Source: Pontibacter burrus
GTDB taxonomy: Bacteria > Bacteroidota > Bacteroidia > Cytophagales > Hymenobacteraceae
Length of the DNA stretch: 64,000 nt
NCBI RefSeq assembly: GCF_010686685.1
Contig: NZ_JAAGWD010000006.1
Location: 309,924 to 373,923 of the forward strand
Direction: 5' to 3'
Shown: positions 1 through 9,441 of the stretch, piece after piece
Layout of the letters: each line of letters begins with the position of its first letter
Numbering within the stretch: the first letter of the stretch is position 1
The notes under the pieces: model-generated
What the model was told of the DNA's origin: nothing
What the model saw: only the letters and a program-made list of their open reading frames with translations
The model's database searches: none
Made by a program: the position numbers and the translations under genes

Positions 1-2259
1 TACAGCTGTTACTACTTTAACTATACCACGTACCTGTGTTGTCAGGTTTGATGCCATGGTGTTTACGTTATCGGTCAGGTCTTTCCAAACACCGCCTACA
101 TTCGGTACCGATGCCTGGCCACCCAGTTTACCTTCCGTACCCACTTCGCGTGCCACACGGGTTACCTCACCAGCGAAGATGTTAAGTGAGTCCACCATTT
201 GGTTCAGGTTCATTTTCAGGTCAGCAAGCTCACCTTTTACATCCACGGATACCTTCTGAGTCAGGTCACCTTTTGCCACCGCAGTTGCTACGTTGGCAAT
301 GTCGCGTACCTGCAGGGTAAGGTTAGCAGCCATGGTATTTACGTGGTCCGTCAGGTCTTTCCATACTCCCGCTACGTTCGGAACTATAGCTTGCCCACCT
401 AGCTTACCTTCCGTACCCACTTCGCGTGCCACACGGGTTACCTCGTCAGCAAAAATGTTAAGTGAGTCCACCATCTGGTTTAGGTTTTCCTTCAGGTCTG
501 CAAGTTCGCCCCGTACATCCACGGATACTTTCTGCGCCAGATCACCTTTTGCCACCGCAGTTGCTACGTTGGCGATGTCACGCACCTGGTTAGTCAGGTT
601 GCCTGCCATCAGGTTTACGTTCTCGGTCAGTTCTTTCCAGATACCGGCCACGTTCGGCACGTTTGCCTGACCACCTAATATTCCTTCTGTACCTACCTCA
701 CGTGCCACACGCGATACTTCCGCGCCAAACACATTCAGTCGGTCCACCATTTCATTCAATATATCCTTCAGGTCACCAAGTTCGCCTTTCACATCCACAG
801 ATACCTTCTGCGTCAGGTCGCCTTTCGCCACAGCGGTTGCTACGTTGGCAATGTCGCGTACCTGGTTCGTCAGGTTCGAGGCCATCAGGTTCACGTTCTC
901 CGTGAGCTCTTTCCAGGTTCCTTCTACTTTTGGCACATTCGCCTGGCCACCCAGTTTACCTTCCGTACCCACTTCGCGTGCCACACGGGTTACCTCACCG
1001 GCAAAAATGTTAAGTGAGTCCACCATCTGGTTGATGATGTCTTTCAGCTCGGCCATCTCGCCGCGTACATTCACTGTTATTTTCTGGGTCAGGTCACCTT
1101 TTGCTACCGCTGTCGATACGTTTGCAATATCACGCATCTGAGAGGTAAGGTTGCTGGCCATAGTATTCACATTGTCGGTCAGTTCTTTCCAAACGCCGCC
1201 TACATTAGGCACCTTTGCCTGGCCGCCCAGTCTTCCTTCTGTACCTACTTCGCGTGCCACACGGGTTACCTCATCAGCGAAGATGTTGAGCGAATCCACC
1301 ATCTGGTTTACGTTGTCCTTCAGTTGGGCAATTTCACCGCGTGAGGCTACAGAAACTTTCTGGGTCAGGTCACCTTTCGCAACGGCTGTGGATACGTTAG
1401 CAATATCACGAACCTGCAGGGTAAGGTTGGCTGCCATGGTATTCACGTTATCGGTCAGGTCTTTCCATACACCGGCAACGTTTGGTACCGATGCCTGGCC
1501 TCCCAGTTTACCTTCTGTACCTACCTCAAGTGCCACACGGGTTACCTCACCCGCAAACAGGTTCAGGTTATCGATGGTACGGTTTATAGTTTCCGCCATC
1601 ACCTTAAAGTCGCCGGATACCGGAATCTGGAATGTTTCGTCCAGGTTACCGCGCGAGATATTCTTCAATACCTTACCCACTTCAAGTACCGGAACCGCGA
1701 TCGAATCCACAAGACCGTTGATGTTGTTGATCATATCCTTCCAGAAACCGGAAGCGTTCTCGGCTGATGCACGGGCTTTCAGGTTACCTTCCACACCGGC
1801 TACTTTCGAGATACGGGATACTTCACCACCCACACCACCGATCATTTCCACCATCGAGTTATAGGCTTCTGCTATCTCGGCAAAAATATCGTTGTTCTGC
1901 TTGGTCAGGCGAACAGAAATATCACCCTTTTTAAAGGCATCAAGCGCGTACAGCACCCTATTCAACTGATCATTGATGTAATCCGGGTTTTGCAGTAATT
2001 GCTCGTCAGTAACTTTACCGTTGCCATTACCATTGCCGTTCACTTTCACAGGGTCAGGAGCATTTTTAGGACCCGGCGATTGGGCAGTTCGGCCAGCCGG
2101 TACCGTTGTGGTAGCAGCAGGTGCATCGGCTGCAACAGCCGGAGCAGTTGGCTTACGGGTGCTTGCAGCTTTCGCAGGCCGCGGTTCATTACCAGTACTG
2201 CCTTCCACATCACTAATGAGCTTGTCTTTGCTCAACTTCAAGTTTTTACCTAAGGCCAT
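1..2259 (-). CDS. Poly-HAMP sensor histidine kinase (3' part outside window)
   Basis: The gene starts at the ATG at 2259 ([11 protein letters not shown]) and stays open to the window edge, so about 753 codons are visible and the C-terminus is missing. After an Ala/Pro/Thr-rich N-terminal linker (about residues 15-75) comes a HAMP-like stretch, then six tandem 92-residue units, each with the signatures [25 protein letters not shown] and [12 protein letters not shown]. Such units are HAMP pairs, as in fungal group III (Nik1-type) kinases and their bacterial relatives, which normally continue into GAF, HisKA, HATPase and receiver domains. No membrane segment is seen in this part, so a cytoplasmic sensor is likely. 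The kinase core is inferred, not seen. Plus-strand open frames here are shadows. Confidence 0.9.
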   Translation of the reverse strand, partial: MALGKNLKLSKDKLISDVEGSTGNEPRPAKAASTRKPTAPAVAADAPAATTTVPAGRTAQSPGPKNAPDPVKVNGNGNGNGKVTDEQLLQNPDYINDQLNRVLYALDAFKKGDISVRLTKQNNDIFAEIAEAYNSMVEMIGGVGGEVSRISKVAGVEGNLKARASAENASGFWKDMINNINGLVDSIAVPVLEVGKVLKNISRGNLDETFQIPVSGDFKVMAETINRTIDNLNLFAGEVTRVALEVGTEGKLGGQASVPNVAGVWKDLTDNVNTMAANLTLQVRDIANVSTAVAKGDLTQKVSVASRGEIAQLKDNVNQMVDSLNIFADEVTRVAREVGTEGRLGGQAKVPNVGGVWKELTDNVNTMASNLTSQMRDIANVSTAVAKGDLTQKITVNVRGEMAELKDIINQMVDSLNIFAGEVTRVAREVGTEGKLGGQANVPKVEGTWKELTENVNLMASNLTNQVRDIANVATAVAKGDLTQKVSVDVKGELGDLKDILNEMVDRLNVFGAEVSRVAREVGTEGILGGQANVPNVAGIWKELTENVNLMAGNLTNQVRDIANVATAVAKGDLAQKVSVDVRGELADLKENLNQMVDSLNIFADEVTRVAREVGTEGKLGGQAIVPNVAGVWKDLTDHVNTMAANLTLQVRDIANVATAVAKGDLTQKVSVDVKGELADLKMNLNQMVDSLNIFAGEVTRVAREVGTEGKLGGQASVPNVGGVWKDLTDNVNTMASNLTTQVRGIVKVVTAV
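56..1711 (-). repeat. Six tandem 276-bp HAMP-coding units
   Basis: Equivalent positions recur at 56, 332, 608, 884, 1160 and 1436, exactly 276 bases (92 codons) apart. The units are very similar in DNA as well as protein, for example the shared word CACGCGAAGTGGGTACGG on the coding strand. A further unit begins at the window edge. Near-identical DNA suggests recent duplication or gene conversion and makes copy-number change by recombination plausible. Confidence 0.9.
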
Positions 2260-2322
2260 ATGAGTTGTGTTGAGTTACTATTTGAATTGCACTGAAATTT
2301 GGTGCACATTCTGTTCGTCCAT

Positions 2323-2330
2323 CAAATATA
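2323..2330 (-). promoter_or_regulatory. -7 element for the poly-HAMP kinase
   Basis: The minus strand reads TATATTTG, an exact TAnnTTTG. It would start transcription near 2319, giving a leader of about 60 bases. No TTTG is seen at the expected -33 distance, so this is a half-supported promoter. Confidence 0.4.
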
Positions 2331-2403
2331 AAGTATATCAGATACTGAATATAGGGCAAAATAGTTTATTTTAACTTTATCTTTCAATTTTAATCCTGAA
2401 TCA

Positions 2404-3150
2404 TTAGCGGGAAATGAACTCCTCAGCAAGTGCCTTATAGTCTCTGGCACCATTCGAGCTAGGATCATAGTCCAGCACGCTTCTGCCAAACGAAGGCGCT
2501 TCAGCAAGCTTTACATTCAGGCGTATACTTTGTTTAAAGATTGGTTCTTTCACGTTTTCCTGCAGGTATTCGAGCACTTCCTGGCTTAGTTTTCTGCGTA
2601 CATCAAACATCACCACTACGATCCCTTTTATTTTAAGTTTCGGATTGAACGCTTTTTTTACTTTTTGCACTGTATTTGTGATCTGATCGAGCCCCTGCAG
2701 GGTCAAAACTTCCATCTGAAGCGGTATCAGTACTTCGGTGGCAGCAGTAAGTGCATTCAATGTTAATACGGAAAGCGAAGGCGGACAATCAATCAATATA
2801 TAATCGAAGCCTTTTACATCCTGCAGCATGTTTTTTAGAAAATTCTCACGTTCCGGCTGTGCCACCAGCGAAATTTCAATATCCACCAGTTCGTTAGACC
2901 CGGGCGCTACCCATAATCCATCTCTTTCCAACAATACATCCTGTAGCGTATTGTTTCCTAAAAAAGCGTCGGCAAGTGTTGCCTTTGGCTCTGTAACTGC
3001 AAGAGAATAAGACAGGTTGGCTTGTGGATCTAAATCAATCAGCAGCACACGCTTACCTAGTTTGCACAATGCACTGCCCAGGTTAATGGTGGTGGTAGTT
3101 TTACCTGTGCCGCCTTTCTGGTTTATAACGGCCACTGTGGTTGTTGCCAT
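2404..3150 (-). CDS. ParA/Soj-family ATPase
   Basis: The 248-residue protein has the deviant Walker A motif KGGTGKTT at residues 12-19, an LDPQANLS motif after the second strand and DCPPSL as Walker B-like motif. This is the ParA/MinD fold that sorts chromosomes, plasmids or protein clusters through ATP-dependent dimerisation on DNA. No parB follows, and the upstream neighbour on the same strand is the SixA-like gene, so it may be a chromosomal orphan ParA that positions a protein complex (for example chemosensory or polar cargo) or a Soj whose partner is elsewhere. It is full length for the family, and the start MATTTVAVINQKGG is typical. Confidence 0.9.
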   Translation of the reverse strand: MATTTVAVINQKGGTGKTTTTINLGSALCKLGKRVLLIDLDPQANLSYSLAVTEPKATLADAFLGNNTLQDVLLERDGLWVAPGSNELVDIEISLVAQPERENFLKNMLQDVKGFDYILIDCPPSLSVLTLNALTAATEVLIPLQMEVLTLQGLDQITNTVQKVKKAFNPKLKIKGIVVVMFDVRRKLSQEVLEYLQENVKEPIFKQSIRLNVKLAEAPSFGRSVLDYDPSSNGARDYKALAEEFISR

Positions 3151-3230
3151 AAATTGGTCTTGGTTGGTATCTATACAGCTATATCAGCCCTAAACTAACT
3201 ATAAAATGAACTTTTGCCAAACTAAAAATG

Positions 3231-3725
3231 CTAAATCCGCTGCGGCTGATGTGTATCTAGCAGGCTGGCCTCTGTTATAAAAATGTCCTGCCACTGCGGT
3301 AATATGGCCGTTATGGCATATACCTGCCCCGGCTCCAGGTAAGGCAAATTACGGTTAACCAGGCTGCGCGCCAGCTGGGTAAGTGCTGGATTATGCGAGA
3401 CAACTACAACCTTCTGGGCAGACTCCGGTAACTGACTTATGCTTTTTAAAAGCTGTGCCTCTTTGGGGTTATAAATTTCAGGATCGTAAATTATCTGTTC
3501 TTCATCGTAATATAACCGGCTTGCAAGAATTCTGGCTGTCGCTCCTGCCCTTTTTGCCGGACTCGCCAGTATAGCGTCTATAGTTGTATAATGCTCACGG
3601 ATCCATTTGCCGGTTTCATGCGCCTGCCGTACCCCGTCTGGCGTGAGATTGCGCTCAAAATCAGGTTGTAGCAAGAATGAATCGCGGGCCTCTGCATGCC
3701 GGCACAGGTAAAGGTAGCGTTGCAT
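3231..3725 (-). CDS. SixA-like histidine phosphatase
   Basis: The 164-residue protein has the histidine-phosphatase signature LCRHAEA (R9, H10), where H10 would be the phosphorylated nucleophile, and a second catalytic region VVVSHNPAL with its His. SixA enzymes remove phosphate from phosphohistidine in HPt domains, and related members act on small phosphoesters, so the substrate is open. The gene is divergent from topA, with about 160 bases between the two starts, and lies 80 bases upstream of the ParA gene on the same strand. Confidence 0.85.
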   Translation of the reverse strand: MQRYLYLCRHAEARDSFLLQPDFERNLTPDGVRQAHETGKWIREHYTTIDAILASPAKRAGATARILASRLYYDEEQIIYDPEIYNPKEAQLLKSISQLPESAQKVVVVSHNPALTQLARSLVNRNLPYLEPGQVYAITAILPQWQDIFITEASLLDTHQPQRI

Positions 3726-3887
3726 AGATTTTACAAGTATAGCCGTATAGTTAGGTTAGGTATTTAGTTTGTAACGAAAGTAATTTAAAGATTATTAAAC
3801 CTATGTTATGTACGAGAGGTTGTAATAGTTTGAAAAAAAATATGAACTTTGGGCAAAAATGAGCGCAGTCCTGTTGGAAAACAAAGC

Positions 3888-6290
3888 ATGATAAAAAACT
3901 TAGTAATAGTAGAGTCGCCTGCAAAGGCCAAGACGATAGAAGGATATTTAGGGAAAGATTTCGTTGTAAAGTCGAGCTTCGGCCACGTACGCGACCTGCC
4001 AAAGGACAACAACGCTATTGATATAGAGAATGGATTTAAGCCAACCTATGTCATCAGTTCCGACAAAAAGGATGTGGTAGCACAGCTCCGCAAACTGGCA
4101 AAAGAAGCAGAAACGGTATGGCTCGCATCCGATGATGACCGCGAAGGAGAAGCCATTTCGTGGCACCTAACCGAGGCTCTTAACCTGAATGATTCCAAAA
4201 TACGCCGCATCGTTTTCCGCGAAATCACCAAAAACGCCATACTGAACGCTATAAGTTCGCCGCGGAACATTGACATGGACCTGGTGAACGCACAGCAGGC
4301 CCGCCGTATATTGGACCGTATAGTTGGCTTTGAGCTATCGCCGGTACTATGGAAAAAAATAAAGACTGGTCTTTCGGCGGGGCGTGTACAGTCGGTGGCG
4401 GTGCGCCTGGTGGTGGAGCGTGAACGTGAAATTGAGCGCTTTAAGGCTGATGCAGCTTTTAAAATTACAGCCTCTTTTTCTGTTGAAGGTAAAACCCTGG
4501 ATGCCGAACTGCCGACCCGGTTTAAAACAGAAGAAGAAGCACAGGCTTTTTTGCAGAAATGCATTGGTGCTGCCCATACAATAGAGAATTTGGAGAAGAA
4601 GCCGCTGAAACGCAGCCCTGCTCCTCCGTTCACTACATCTACCTTACAGCAGGAAGCCAGCCGCAAACTATACTTTTCGGTAGCGCAAACCATGTCGGTA
4701 GCTCAGAAGCTGTACGAATCAGGTAAGATTTCTTACATGCGTACTGACTCGGTGAATCTATCAGAAGAAGCGATCAGTGGTGCAGCCAATGCCATTCAGC
4801 AATCTTTCGGTGAGAAGTTTATTAAGACGCGTCGTTTTAAAACCAAATCGTCTGGCGCACAGGAAGCGCACGAAGCCATCCGCCCTACGGATTTTTCGCA
4901 AATGACGGTAAGCGGTGACCGCAACGAGCAGCGACTTTACGAGCTGATATGGAAGCGCGCCATTGCCTCTCAGATGGCGGATGCCGAAATAGAAAAGACA
5001 ACCGCAACTATAGGTATTTCTACGCAGCCGGAAAAACTGGTAGCAACCGGCGAAGTAATCAAGTTTGAAGGTTTCCTGAAAGTGTACATCGAGTCGAAGG
5101 ACGATGAAGAATTGCAGGATGATGATGTAAAAGGCATGTTGCCTCCACTTTCGGTTGGACAAACAATTGACCTGCGGCACATGCTGGCTACGCAGCGTTA
5201 CAGCCGTCCTGCTGCCCGCTATACGGAAGCCAGCCTGGTGAAGAAGCTGGAAGAAATGGGCATTGGCCGTCCGTCTACGTACGCTCCTACTATTTCAACG
5301 ATACAGAAACGTGGGTATGTGGAGAAAGACAGCCGCGAAGGAAAAGAACGTCCGTACCGCGTACTGATTTTACAGAAGGATCAGGTAAGTGCACAGACCA
5401 AGACCGAAATAACCGGTGCCGAAAAAGCCAAGCTCTTCCCGACGGATATGGCTATGGTGGTGAACGACTTTCTGGTAGATCACTTTCCGACGGTGATTGA
5501 CTACTCGTTTACAGCTAAAGTTGAAGCTGAATTTGACGAGATTGCGCAAGGCCACGAAGAGTGGAAAGCCATGCTGGAAAAATTCTATGAGAAATTCCAT
5601 AAGCGTATTGAATCCAGCGAAACAATTGACCGTGCAGCGGTTTCCGGCGCCAGAGAACTTGGTATTGACCCGGTATCAGGCAAAAAACTGATTGCAAAAC
5701 TGGGCCGTTTCGGACCTTATGTGCAGTTGGGTGAAGAAAACCCCGATACTGGTGAAAAGCCGGTGTATGCCAGCTTGCGCAAAGGGCAATTCCTGGAAAG
5801 CATAGCCCTGGAAGACGCGCTGGAGCTCTTCAAACTGCCACGCATTGTAGGCATGTACGAGGACAAAGAGATGAAAGCCGCTATTGGTCGCTTCGGCCCT
5901 TATATCAGCCATAGCAGCAAGTTCTATTCATTGCCTAAGCATCTCGACCCGCTTCAGGTTACGCCGGAAGAAGCCATCGAACTGATTGAGCAGAAGCGCA
6001 AAGCTGATGCTGAAAAGCTGATCAAGAGCTTTGACGAAAACCCTGATGTACAGGTATTGAATGGCCGTTACGGACCTTACATTGTGGTTGGCAAAAAGAA
6101 CGTGAAGATTCCGAAAGGTAAAGAGCCTGCAGAGCTAACCCTGCAGGAATGTTTAGATCTGGCAGAAGCTACTCCTGAGAAAAAAGGCAGAGGCGGTTTT
6201 AAAAAGAAACCTGAACCAGCTGAAAAGAAAGCTACTACCAAGAAAGCTCCGGCTAAAAAGGCTGCAGCCAAGCCGAAAGCCAAGAAGTAA
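3888..6290 (+). CDS. topA: DNA topoisomerase I
   Basis: Type IA topoisomerase of 800 residues that relaxes negative supercoils. The Toprim domain opens the protein (LVIVESPAKAKTIEGYLG), and the nicking tyrosine is Y283 in ISYMRTDS. The C-terminal third carries repeated topoisomerase C-terminal modules with LGRFGPYVQLG, IGRFGPYI and NGRYGPYIVVG, and ends in a Lys/Ala/Pro tail of about 40 residues that should bind DNA. The ATG at 3888 is chosen because MIKNLVIVESPAKAKT is the usual start; an in-frame TTG at 3849 would add 13 residues without similarity. A strong terminator follows. Confidence 0.97.
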   Translation: MIKNLVIVESPAKAKTIEGYLGKDFVVKSSFGHVRDLPKDNNAIDIENGFKPTYVISSDKKDVVAQLRKLAKEAETVWLASDDDREGEAISWHLTEALNLNDSKIRRIVFREITKNAILNAISSPRNIDMDLVNAQQARRILDRIVGFELSPVLWKKIKTGLSAGRVQSVAVRLVVEREREIERFKADAAFKITASFSVEGKTLDAELPTRFKTEEEAQAFLQKCIGAAHTIENLEKKPLKRSPAPPFTTSTLQQEASRKLYFSVAQTMSVAQKLYESGKISYMRTDSVNLSEEAISGAANAIQQSFGEKFIKTRRFKTKSSGAQEAHEAIRPTDFSQMTVSGDRNEQRLYELIWKRAIASQMADAEIEKTTATIGISTQPEKLVATGEVIKFEGFLKVYIESKDDEELQDDDVKGMLPPLSVGQTIDLRHMLATQRYSRPAARYTEASLVKKLEEMGIGRPSTYAPTISTIQKRGYVEKDSREGKERPYRVLILQKDQVSAQTKTEITGAEKAKLFPTDMAMVVNDFLVDHFPTVIDYSFTAKVEAEFDEIAQGHEEWKAMLEKFYEKFHKRIESSETIDRAAVSGARELGIDPVSGKKLIAKLGRFGPYVQLGEENPDTGEKPVYASLRKGQFLESIALEDALELFKLPRIVGMYEDKEMKAAIGRFGPYISHSSKFYSLPKHLDPLQVTPEEAIELIEQKRKADAEKLIKSFDENPDVQVLNGRYGPYIVVGKKNVKIPKGKEPAELTLQECLDLAEATPEKKGRGGFKKKPEPAEKKATTKKAPAKKAAAKPKAKK

Positions 6291-6314
6291 TGAAATTATA
6301 GTTCAATAAGATTG

Positions 6315-6350
6315 AAAAGCGCAGCAGGTTTACACTTACTGCGCTTTTTA
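6315..6350 (+). terminator. Terminator of topA
   Basis: A perfect 10-base stem, AAAAGCGCAG (6315-6324) with CTGCGCTTTT (6339-6348), is followed by a T-rich run. It starts 24 bases after the topA stop. Confidence 0.85.
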
Positions 6351-6374
6351 TTTCAGCATGTAGTTGTTTCCCTG

Positions 6375-6995
6375 TCATGTCGAGCGATGCCAAGGCATCT
6401 TATGTTTTATAGTCAACTGTAGTTGCTACTGGGAACAAGCAGTTCGTGCTATAGTTACCACTTATTCTGGGAGCTTTACCAGCCTATCGTTTCATTTCTA
6501 GCTTTGGTGCGCTCACGGCCGCGAGGCCCCGTCTTCGGGCATCGCGCTGCTGCCTTCTTGCTATCCTCGCTCTGCTCGGATTGCCTGACGGCACCGCAAC
6601 AAGTCAAAGGCGCTCAACCCAAAGACTGTGATCTTTCGATAGCTATAGTTTATCTTTAATTTGATAAGCTATAGTTGCATCGCCTTTCCGTGGTCATAGT
6701 TCCGTGGGCCAGGCTGCGCCTGCCTGTTCGTAGTTTGTAACTATAGTACGATAGCTTAAACTATAGCTACAGCCAAAATTCCCCTCTTTAGAGGGGTTGG
6801 GGCGGGGTAATTCAGCAACTATAAATAGACTATAGCTATGACAGAAATTGTCCCTTGAGGATAAGTGAGAATGGAAGATCGAAACTTGCGAGCGTAGCTC
6901 ACAGGGGTGTTAATTCAACAACTATTAAAACTATAGCCGCAACTATAGCAAGGCCAAAAACTCCCTCCCCTGTATTTATGAAATGTGGTGAAGGA
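6375..6995 (+). repeat. Modular intergenic repeat, copy A
   Basis: No gene is supported in the stretch from 6291 to 7003. It holds a mosaic shared, block by block and in the same order, with 19330-19960 and 41515-42300. Blocks are: a TGTCATGTCGAGCG hairpin; a GC-rich block from CTTTGGTGCGC (6502) to GCGCTCAACCCAAAG (ending 6624); a TGCATCGCC block with a CAGGC/GCCTG hairpin; a CCCCTCTTTAGAGGGG block; and a block around GAAACTTGCGAGCGTAGCTC. Copies of AACTATAG or CTATAGTT sit at the joints. The frame at 6423-6659 is not conserved as a protein and is treated as chance. Confidence 0.85.
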
Positions 6996-7003
6996 AGCCT
7001 GAT

Positions 7004-8098
7004 TCAGACAAACTTCGCAAGCCACTGTTTTACCTGCGCCACATCAACTGTAAAGTTTTCATTCATATCTCCTGCAGAACCAATAATGGCATCATAGTCA
7101 AAACCAAGACCTTTGCTTAGAAGGAAATAATGAGGTTTAATGACGTTGGAGGGATGTAACTCTAACACCTTACTGTGCTTTGAAAACAATAGATTTGTTA
7201 GTCCGGCGCCGTGCGGAGCTATTACTGACTCAGTATCATAAAAGAGCTGCACTTGTTCCTGGTAGCTTAACTCTTCTGCCCTGACAACTTTAAAATTATA
7301 ATTTGCCAGCAGCGGTAAAAGCTCCTGCTCGTTTAATAAACGGCGGGTCTTGGCCTTGCTCCTGCTGATGTAAATTCTCTGTTTAGTTTCAGATGAAGCT
7401 ACCTTATACCCTTTCCAAATGTTTTCTTGCAACCACTGACTTACAGGCAAAGGCAGATAACCACTCTGGGCGTTAGATAGATAAGAAGGCAGCAAAAACT
7501 GTTCAACCTGCCATTTCTCATGTTTCCCAATGTAAACCACTTTCACATTTGGATGCTGCCGCAGCAAAAAATGCAACGTTTCATGCTGATAAGCTGGCAA
7601 ATCGTGGCGCATGATCAGGTTAATAGGTCCTTTTACTTCCTGAAGCAAAAAATATAAGCGCGGAAGGCAGTCGAAAAACCAGTGATAGTTGTTATTGGCA
7701 GCCCAGGGCAGATGCAGAATTGAAGTGTAAATCCCCTCTTTACTTTTCGGCAACATAACCGACGGCGTTTTGAAAGCTGGAGATTTAGCTAACCGGCTCA
7801 CATCAAACACCGATTCTACTATTACTTTACCGTTCTGCACCAGCGCCCCGGAATTCCCCAGAAACGTAACATCTTGAAGGGCAACTATAAACACAGGTTT
7901 AACACGGTAACCTAAACTATAGTCCAAGCTATAGTTGAAGGTCTCTGCAGAGTGCTGTAAAAATGCTTGTTCCTGCTCATTAAACTGTAACACCTGCGAA
8001 GGAGCCATCACTTTTTTAGATGAGTGATGCAGCACCGATGTATAACGGAAGTAGTAACTGGCAGTGTGCAGCAGTCGGAAGAGCGCCTTTTTCAGCAT
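7004..8098 (-). CDS. GT61-family glycosyltransferase
   Basis: The 364-residue protein matches the DUF563/GT61 pattern: a central motif with NYHWFFDCLPRL, a phosphate or sugar-nucleotide region QRIYISRSKAKTRRLLNE, and the C-terminal VIAPHGAGLTNLLFS box, the most typical feature of the family. GT61 enzymes add sugars such as xylose or GlcNAc to glycans. No signal peptide or clear membrane segment is seen, so it should be cytoplasmic. It is divergent from the pseudaminic acid operon, which suggests a role in the same surface glycan. Acceptor and donor cannot be told from sequence. Confidence 0.85.
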   Translation of the reverse strand: MLKKALFRLLHTASYYFRYTSVLHHSSKKVMAPSQVLQFNEQEQAFLQHSAETFNYSLDYSLGYRVKPVFIVALQDVTFLGNSGALVQNGKVIVESVFDVSRLAKSPAFKTPSVMLPKSKEGIYTSILHLPWAANNNYHWFFDCLPRLYFLLQEVKGPINLIMRHDLPAYQHETLHFLLRQHPNVKVVYIGKHEKWQVEQFLLPSYLSNAQSGYLPLPVSQWLQENIWKGYKVASSETKQRIYISRSKAKTRRLLNEQELLPLLANYNFKVVRAEELSYQEQVQLFYDTESVIAPHGAGLTNLLFSKHSKVLELHPSNVIKPHYFLLSKGLGFDYDAIIGSAGDMNENFTVDVAQVKQWLAKFV

Positions 8099-8321
8099 AG
8101 GTTAAAAGTGTAGCCCGAAAGTTACAAATTATAGTTTATAGTTGAGAGCTTATGAAAACAGCTTGTTCAGTGACTTTAACAGTTGTCTCGAACTGTTTAA
8201 TTGCGAAACTTGATTCCAACAATTTAACCATAAAACCATCCAACAATTCAACAATTAAATATTTAACTTGCAGCGGAATGTTGGCTATAGTTTGCCATAT
8301 ATCAAAGCATAAAAACAAAGC
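8099..8321. other. Divergent spacer between GT61 gene and pseB
   Basis: AT-rich spacer with no gene. It contains repeated words such as CAACAATT (8217-8260) and a CTATAGTT copy at about 8285. It must hold the promoters for both directions, but no convincing TAnnTTTG element was found. Confidence 0.5.
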
Positions 8322-9341
8322 ATGGCATTAGACCTGAATCATAAGTCTATATTGGTAACGGGCGGCACGGGCTCGTTTGGTAAAAAGTTCGTGGAGATGG
8401 TGTTTGCCCGTTTCCCGGATGTGAAGCGACTGGTCATTTACTCGCGCGACGAGCTCAAGCAGTTCGAAATGTCGCAGATTTTTCCGCACAGCAAGTACAA
8501 GGCGATCCGTTATTTTATTGGCGATGTGCGGGACGGCGAGCGCTTTAAACGCGCCTGCGAAGGCATCGACATTATTGTGCATGCCGCTGCCATGAAACAG
8601 GTACCCGCTGCCGAATATAATCCGATGGAGTGCATCAAAACCAACGTGCTGGGTGCTGAGAATGTAATTAACGCTGCCCTGGATAGTGGCGTGAAAGAAG
8701 TTGTGGCCCTTTCTACAGACAAGGCTGCCGCTCCGATTAACCTGTATGGCGCTACCAAACTTTGCTCTGATAAGCTGTTTGTGGCAGCCAATAACATGAA
8801 AGGCAAGCGCGACATCCGCTTCTCGGTGGTTCGTTACGGCAACGTAATTGGTTCCCGAGGCTCAGTGGTGCCTTTCTTTTTGACAAAACGCAGTGAAGGT
8901 GTGCTGCCTATCACCCATCCGGACATGACCCGTTTCAATATCTCCCTAGAAGAAGGAGTGGAAATGGTGTTTCATGCGCTGGAAACGCATTGGGGCGGTG
9001 AGATTTTCGTTCCGAAGATCCCGTCCTATGTAATTACCGAGTTGGCAAAGGCCATTGGACCAAACTGCAAACAGGAAATTGTAGGCATTCGTCCGGGCGA
9101 AAAGCTGCACGAAGAGATGATTACCGAAACGGACTCGTTGAACACAGTGGAGCTGGATAAATATTACGTGATCCTGCCATCAACGCCAACCTGGGCAACC
9201 GAAGATTTCCTGAAAGCTTTTAACGGCAAAATGGTTCCGCTGGGCTTTAAATACAATTCCGGCACTAACACCGAGTGGCTGTCGGCAGAGCAGCTACGCG
9301 AACAGATCCGTCAGCACGTAGACCCGAACTTTGCAGTTTAA
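8322..9341 (+). CDS. pseB: UDP-GlcNAc 4,6-dehydratase (inverting), PseB
   Basis: First enzyme of pseudaminic acid synthesis: it removes water from UDP-GlcNAc and inverts C5. The 339-residue SDR-type protein has the NAD(P) loop GGTGSFG at residues 14-20 and the PseB active-site line STDKAAAPINLYGATK with D133, K134 and Y142, which separates PseB from ordinary Thr-Tyr-Lys dehydratases. Polysaccharide-synthase pattern VRYGNVIGSRGSVVPFF follows. It opens a five-gene run whose order pseB-C-F-GH-I gives the pathway almost complete, so the assignment is firm. Confidence 0.95.
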   Translation: MALDLNHKSILVTGGTGSFGKKFVEMVFARFPDVKRLVIYSRDELKQFEMSQIFPHSKYKAIRYFIGDVRDGERFKRACEGIDIIVHAAAMKQVPAAEYNPMECIKTNVLGAENVINAALDSGVKEVVALSTDKAAAPINLYGATKLCSDKLFVAANNMKGKRDIRFSVVRYGNVIGSRGSVVPFFLTKRSEGVLPITHPDMTRFNISLEEGVEMVFHALETHWGGEIFVPKIPSYVITELAKAIGPNCKQEIVGIRPGEKLHEEMITETDSLNTVELDKYYVILPSTPTWATEDFLKAFNGKMVPLGFKYNSGTNTEWLSAEQLREQIRQHVDPNFAV

Positions 9342-9441
9342 ATTAAAAATTATGAATTTGAAATTAGAAATGGATTAAAGCTTAACGCTACAAAAATTTC
9401 TAATTTTTAATTTCTCATTTCTAATTATAGTAGTTCCAACA
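9342..9441. repeat. AT-rich self-complementary spacer
   Basis: The 100-base spacer between pseB and pseC contains AATTTGAAATTAGAAAT near 9353-9371 and the complementary ATTTCTAATTTTTAATTTC near 9395-9414, so the transcript can fold into a hairpin. The same word family occurs at 18189-18278 and 32690-32775. It may thin out or delay transcription between pseB and the rest of the operon. Confidence 0.6.

Noticed and set aside
56..1711. Regular repeats that could suggest a CRISPR array
   Set aside because: The period of 276 bases and an unbroken HAMP reading frame show a coding tandem repeat. No CRISPR array was seen in the window.
56..2263. Several plus-strand open frames in the first 2.3 kb
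   Set aside because: They are shadows of the minus-strand poly-HAMP kinase, which runs off the window edge and gives a coherent protein with known motifs.
3849..3887. TTG start for topA giving 13 more residues
   Set aside because: The family start MIKNLVIVESPAKAKT is at the ATG at 3888.
6423..6659. 78-residue frame inside repeat copy A
   Set aside because: The frame is not kept in copies B and C, the composition is odd, and the block is better explained as a non-coding repeat.
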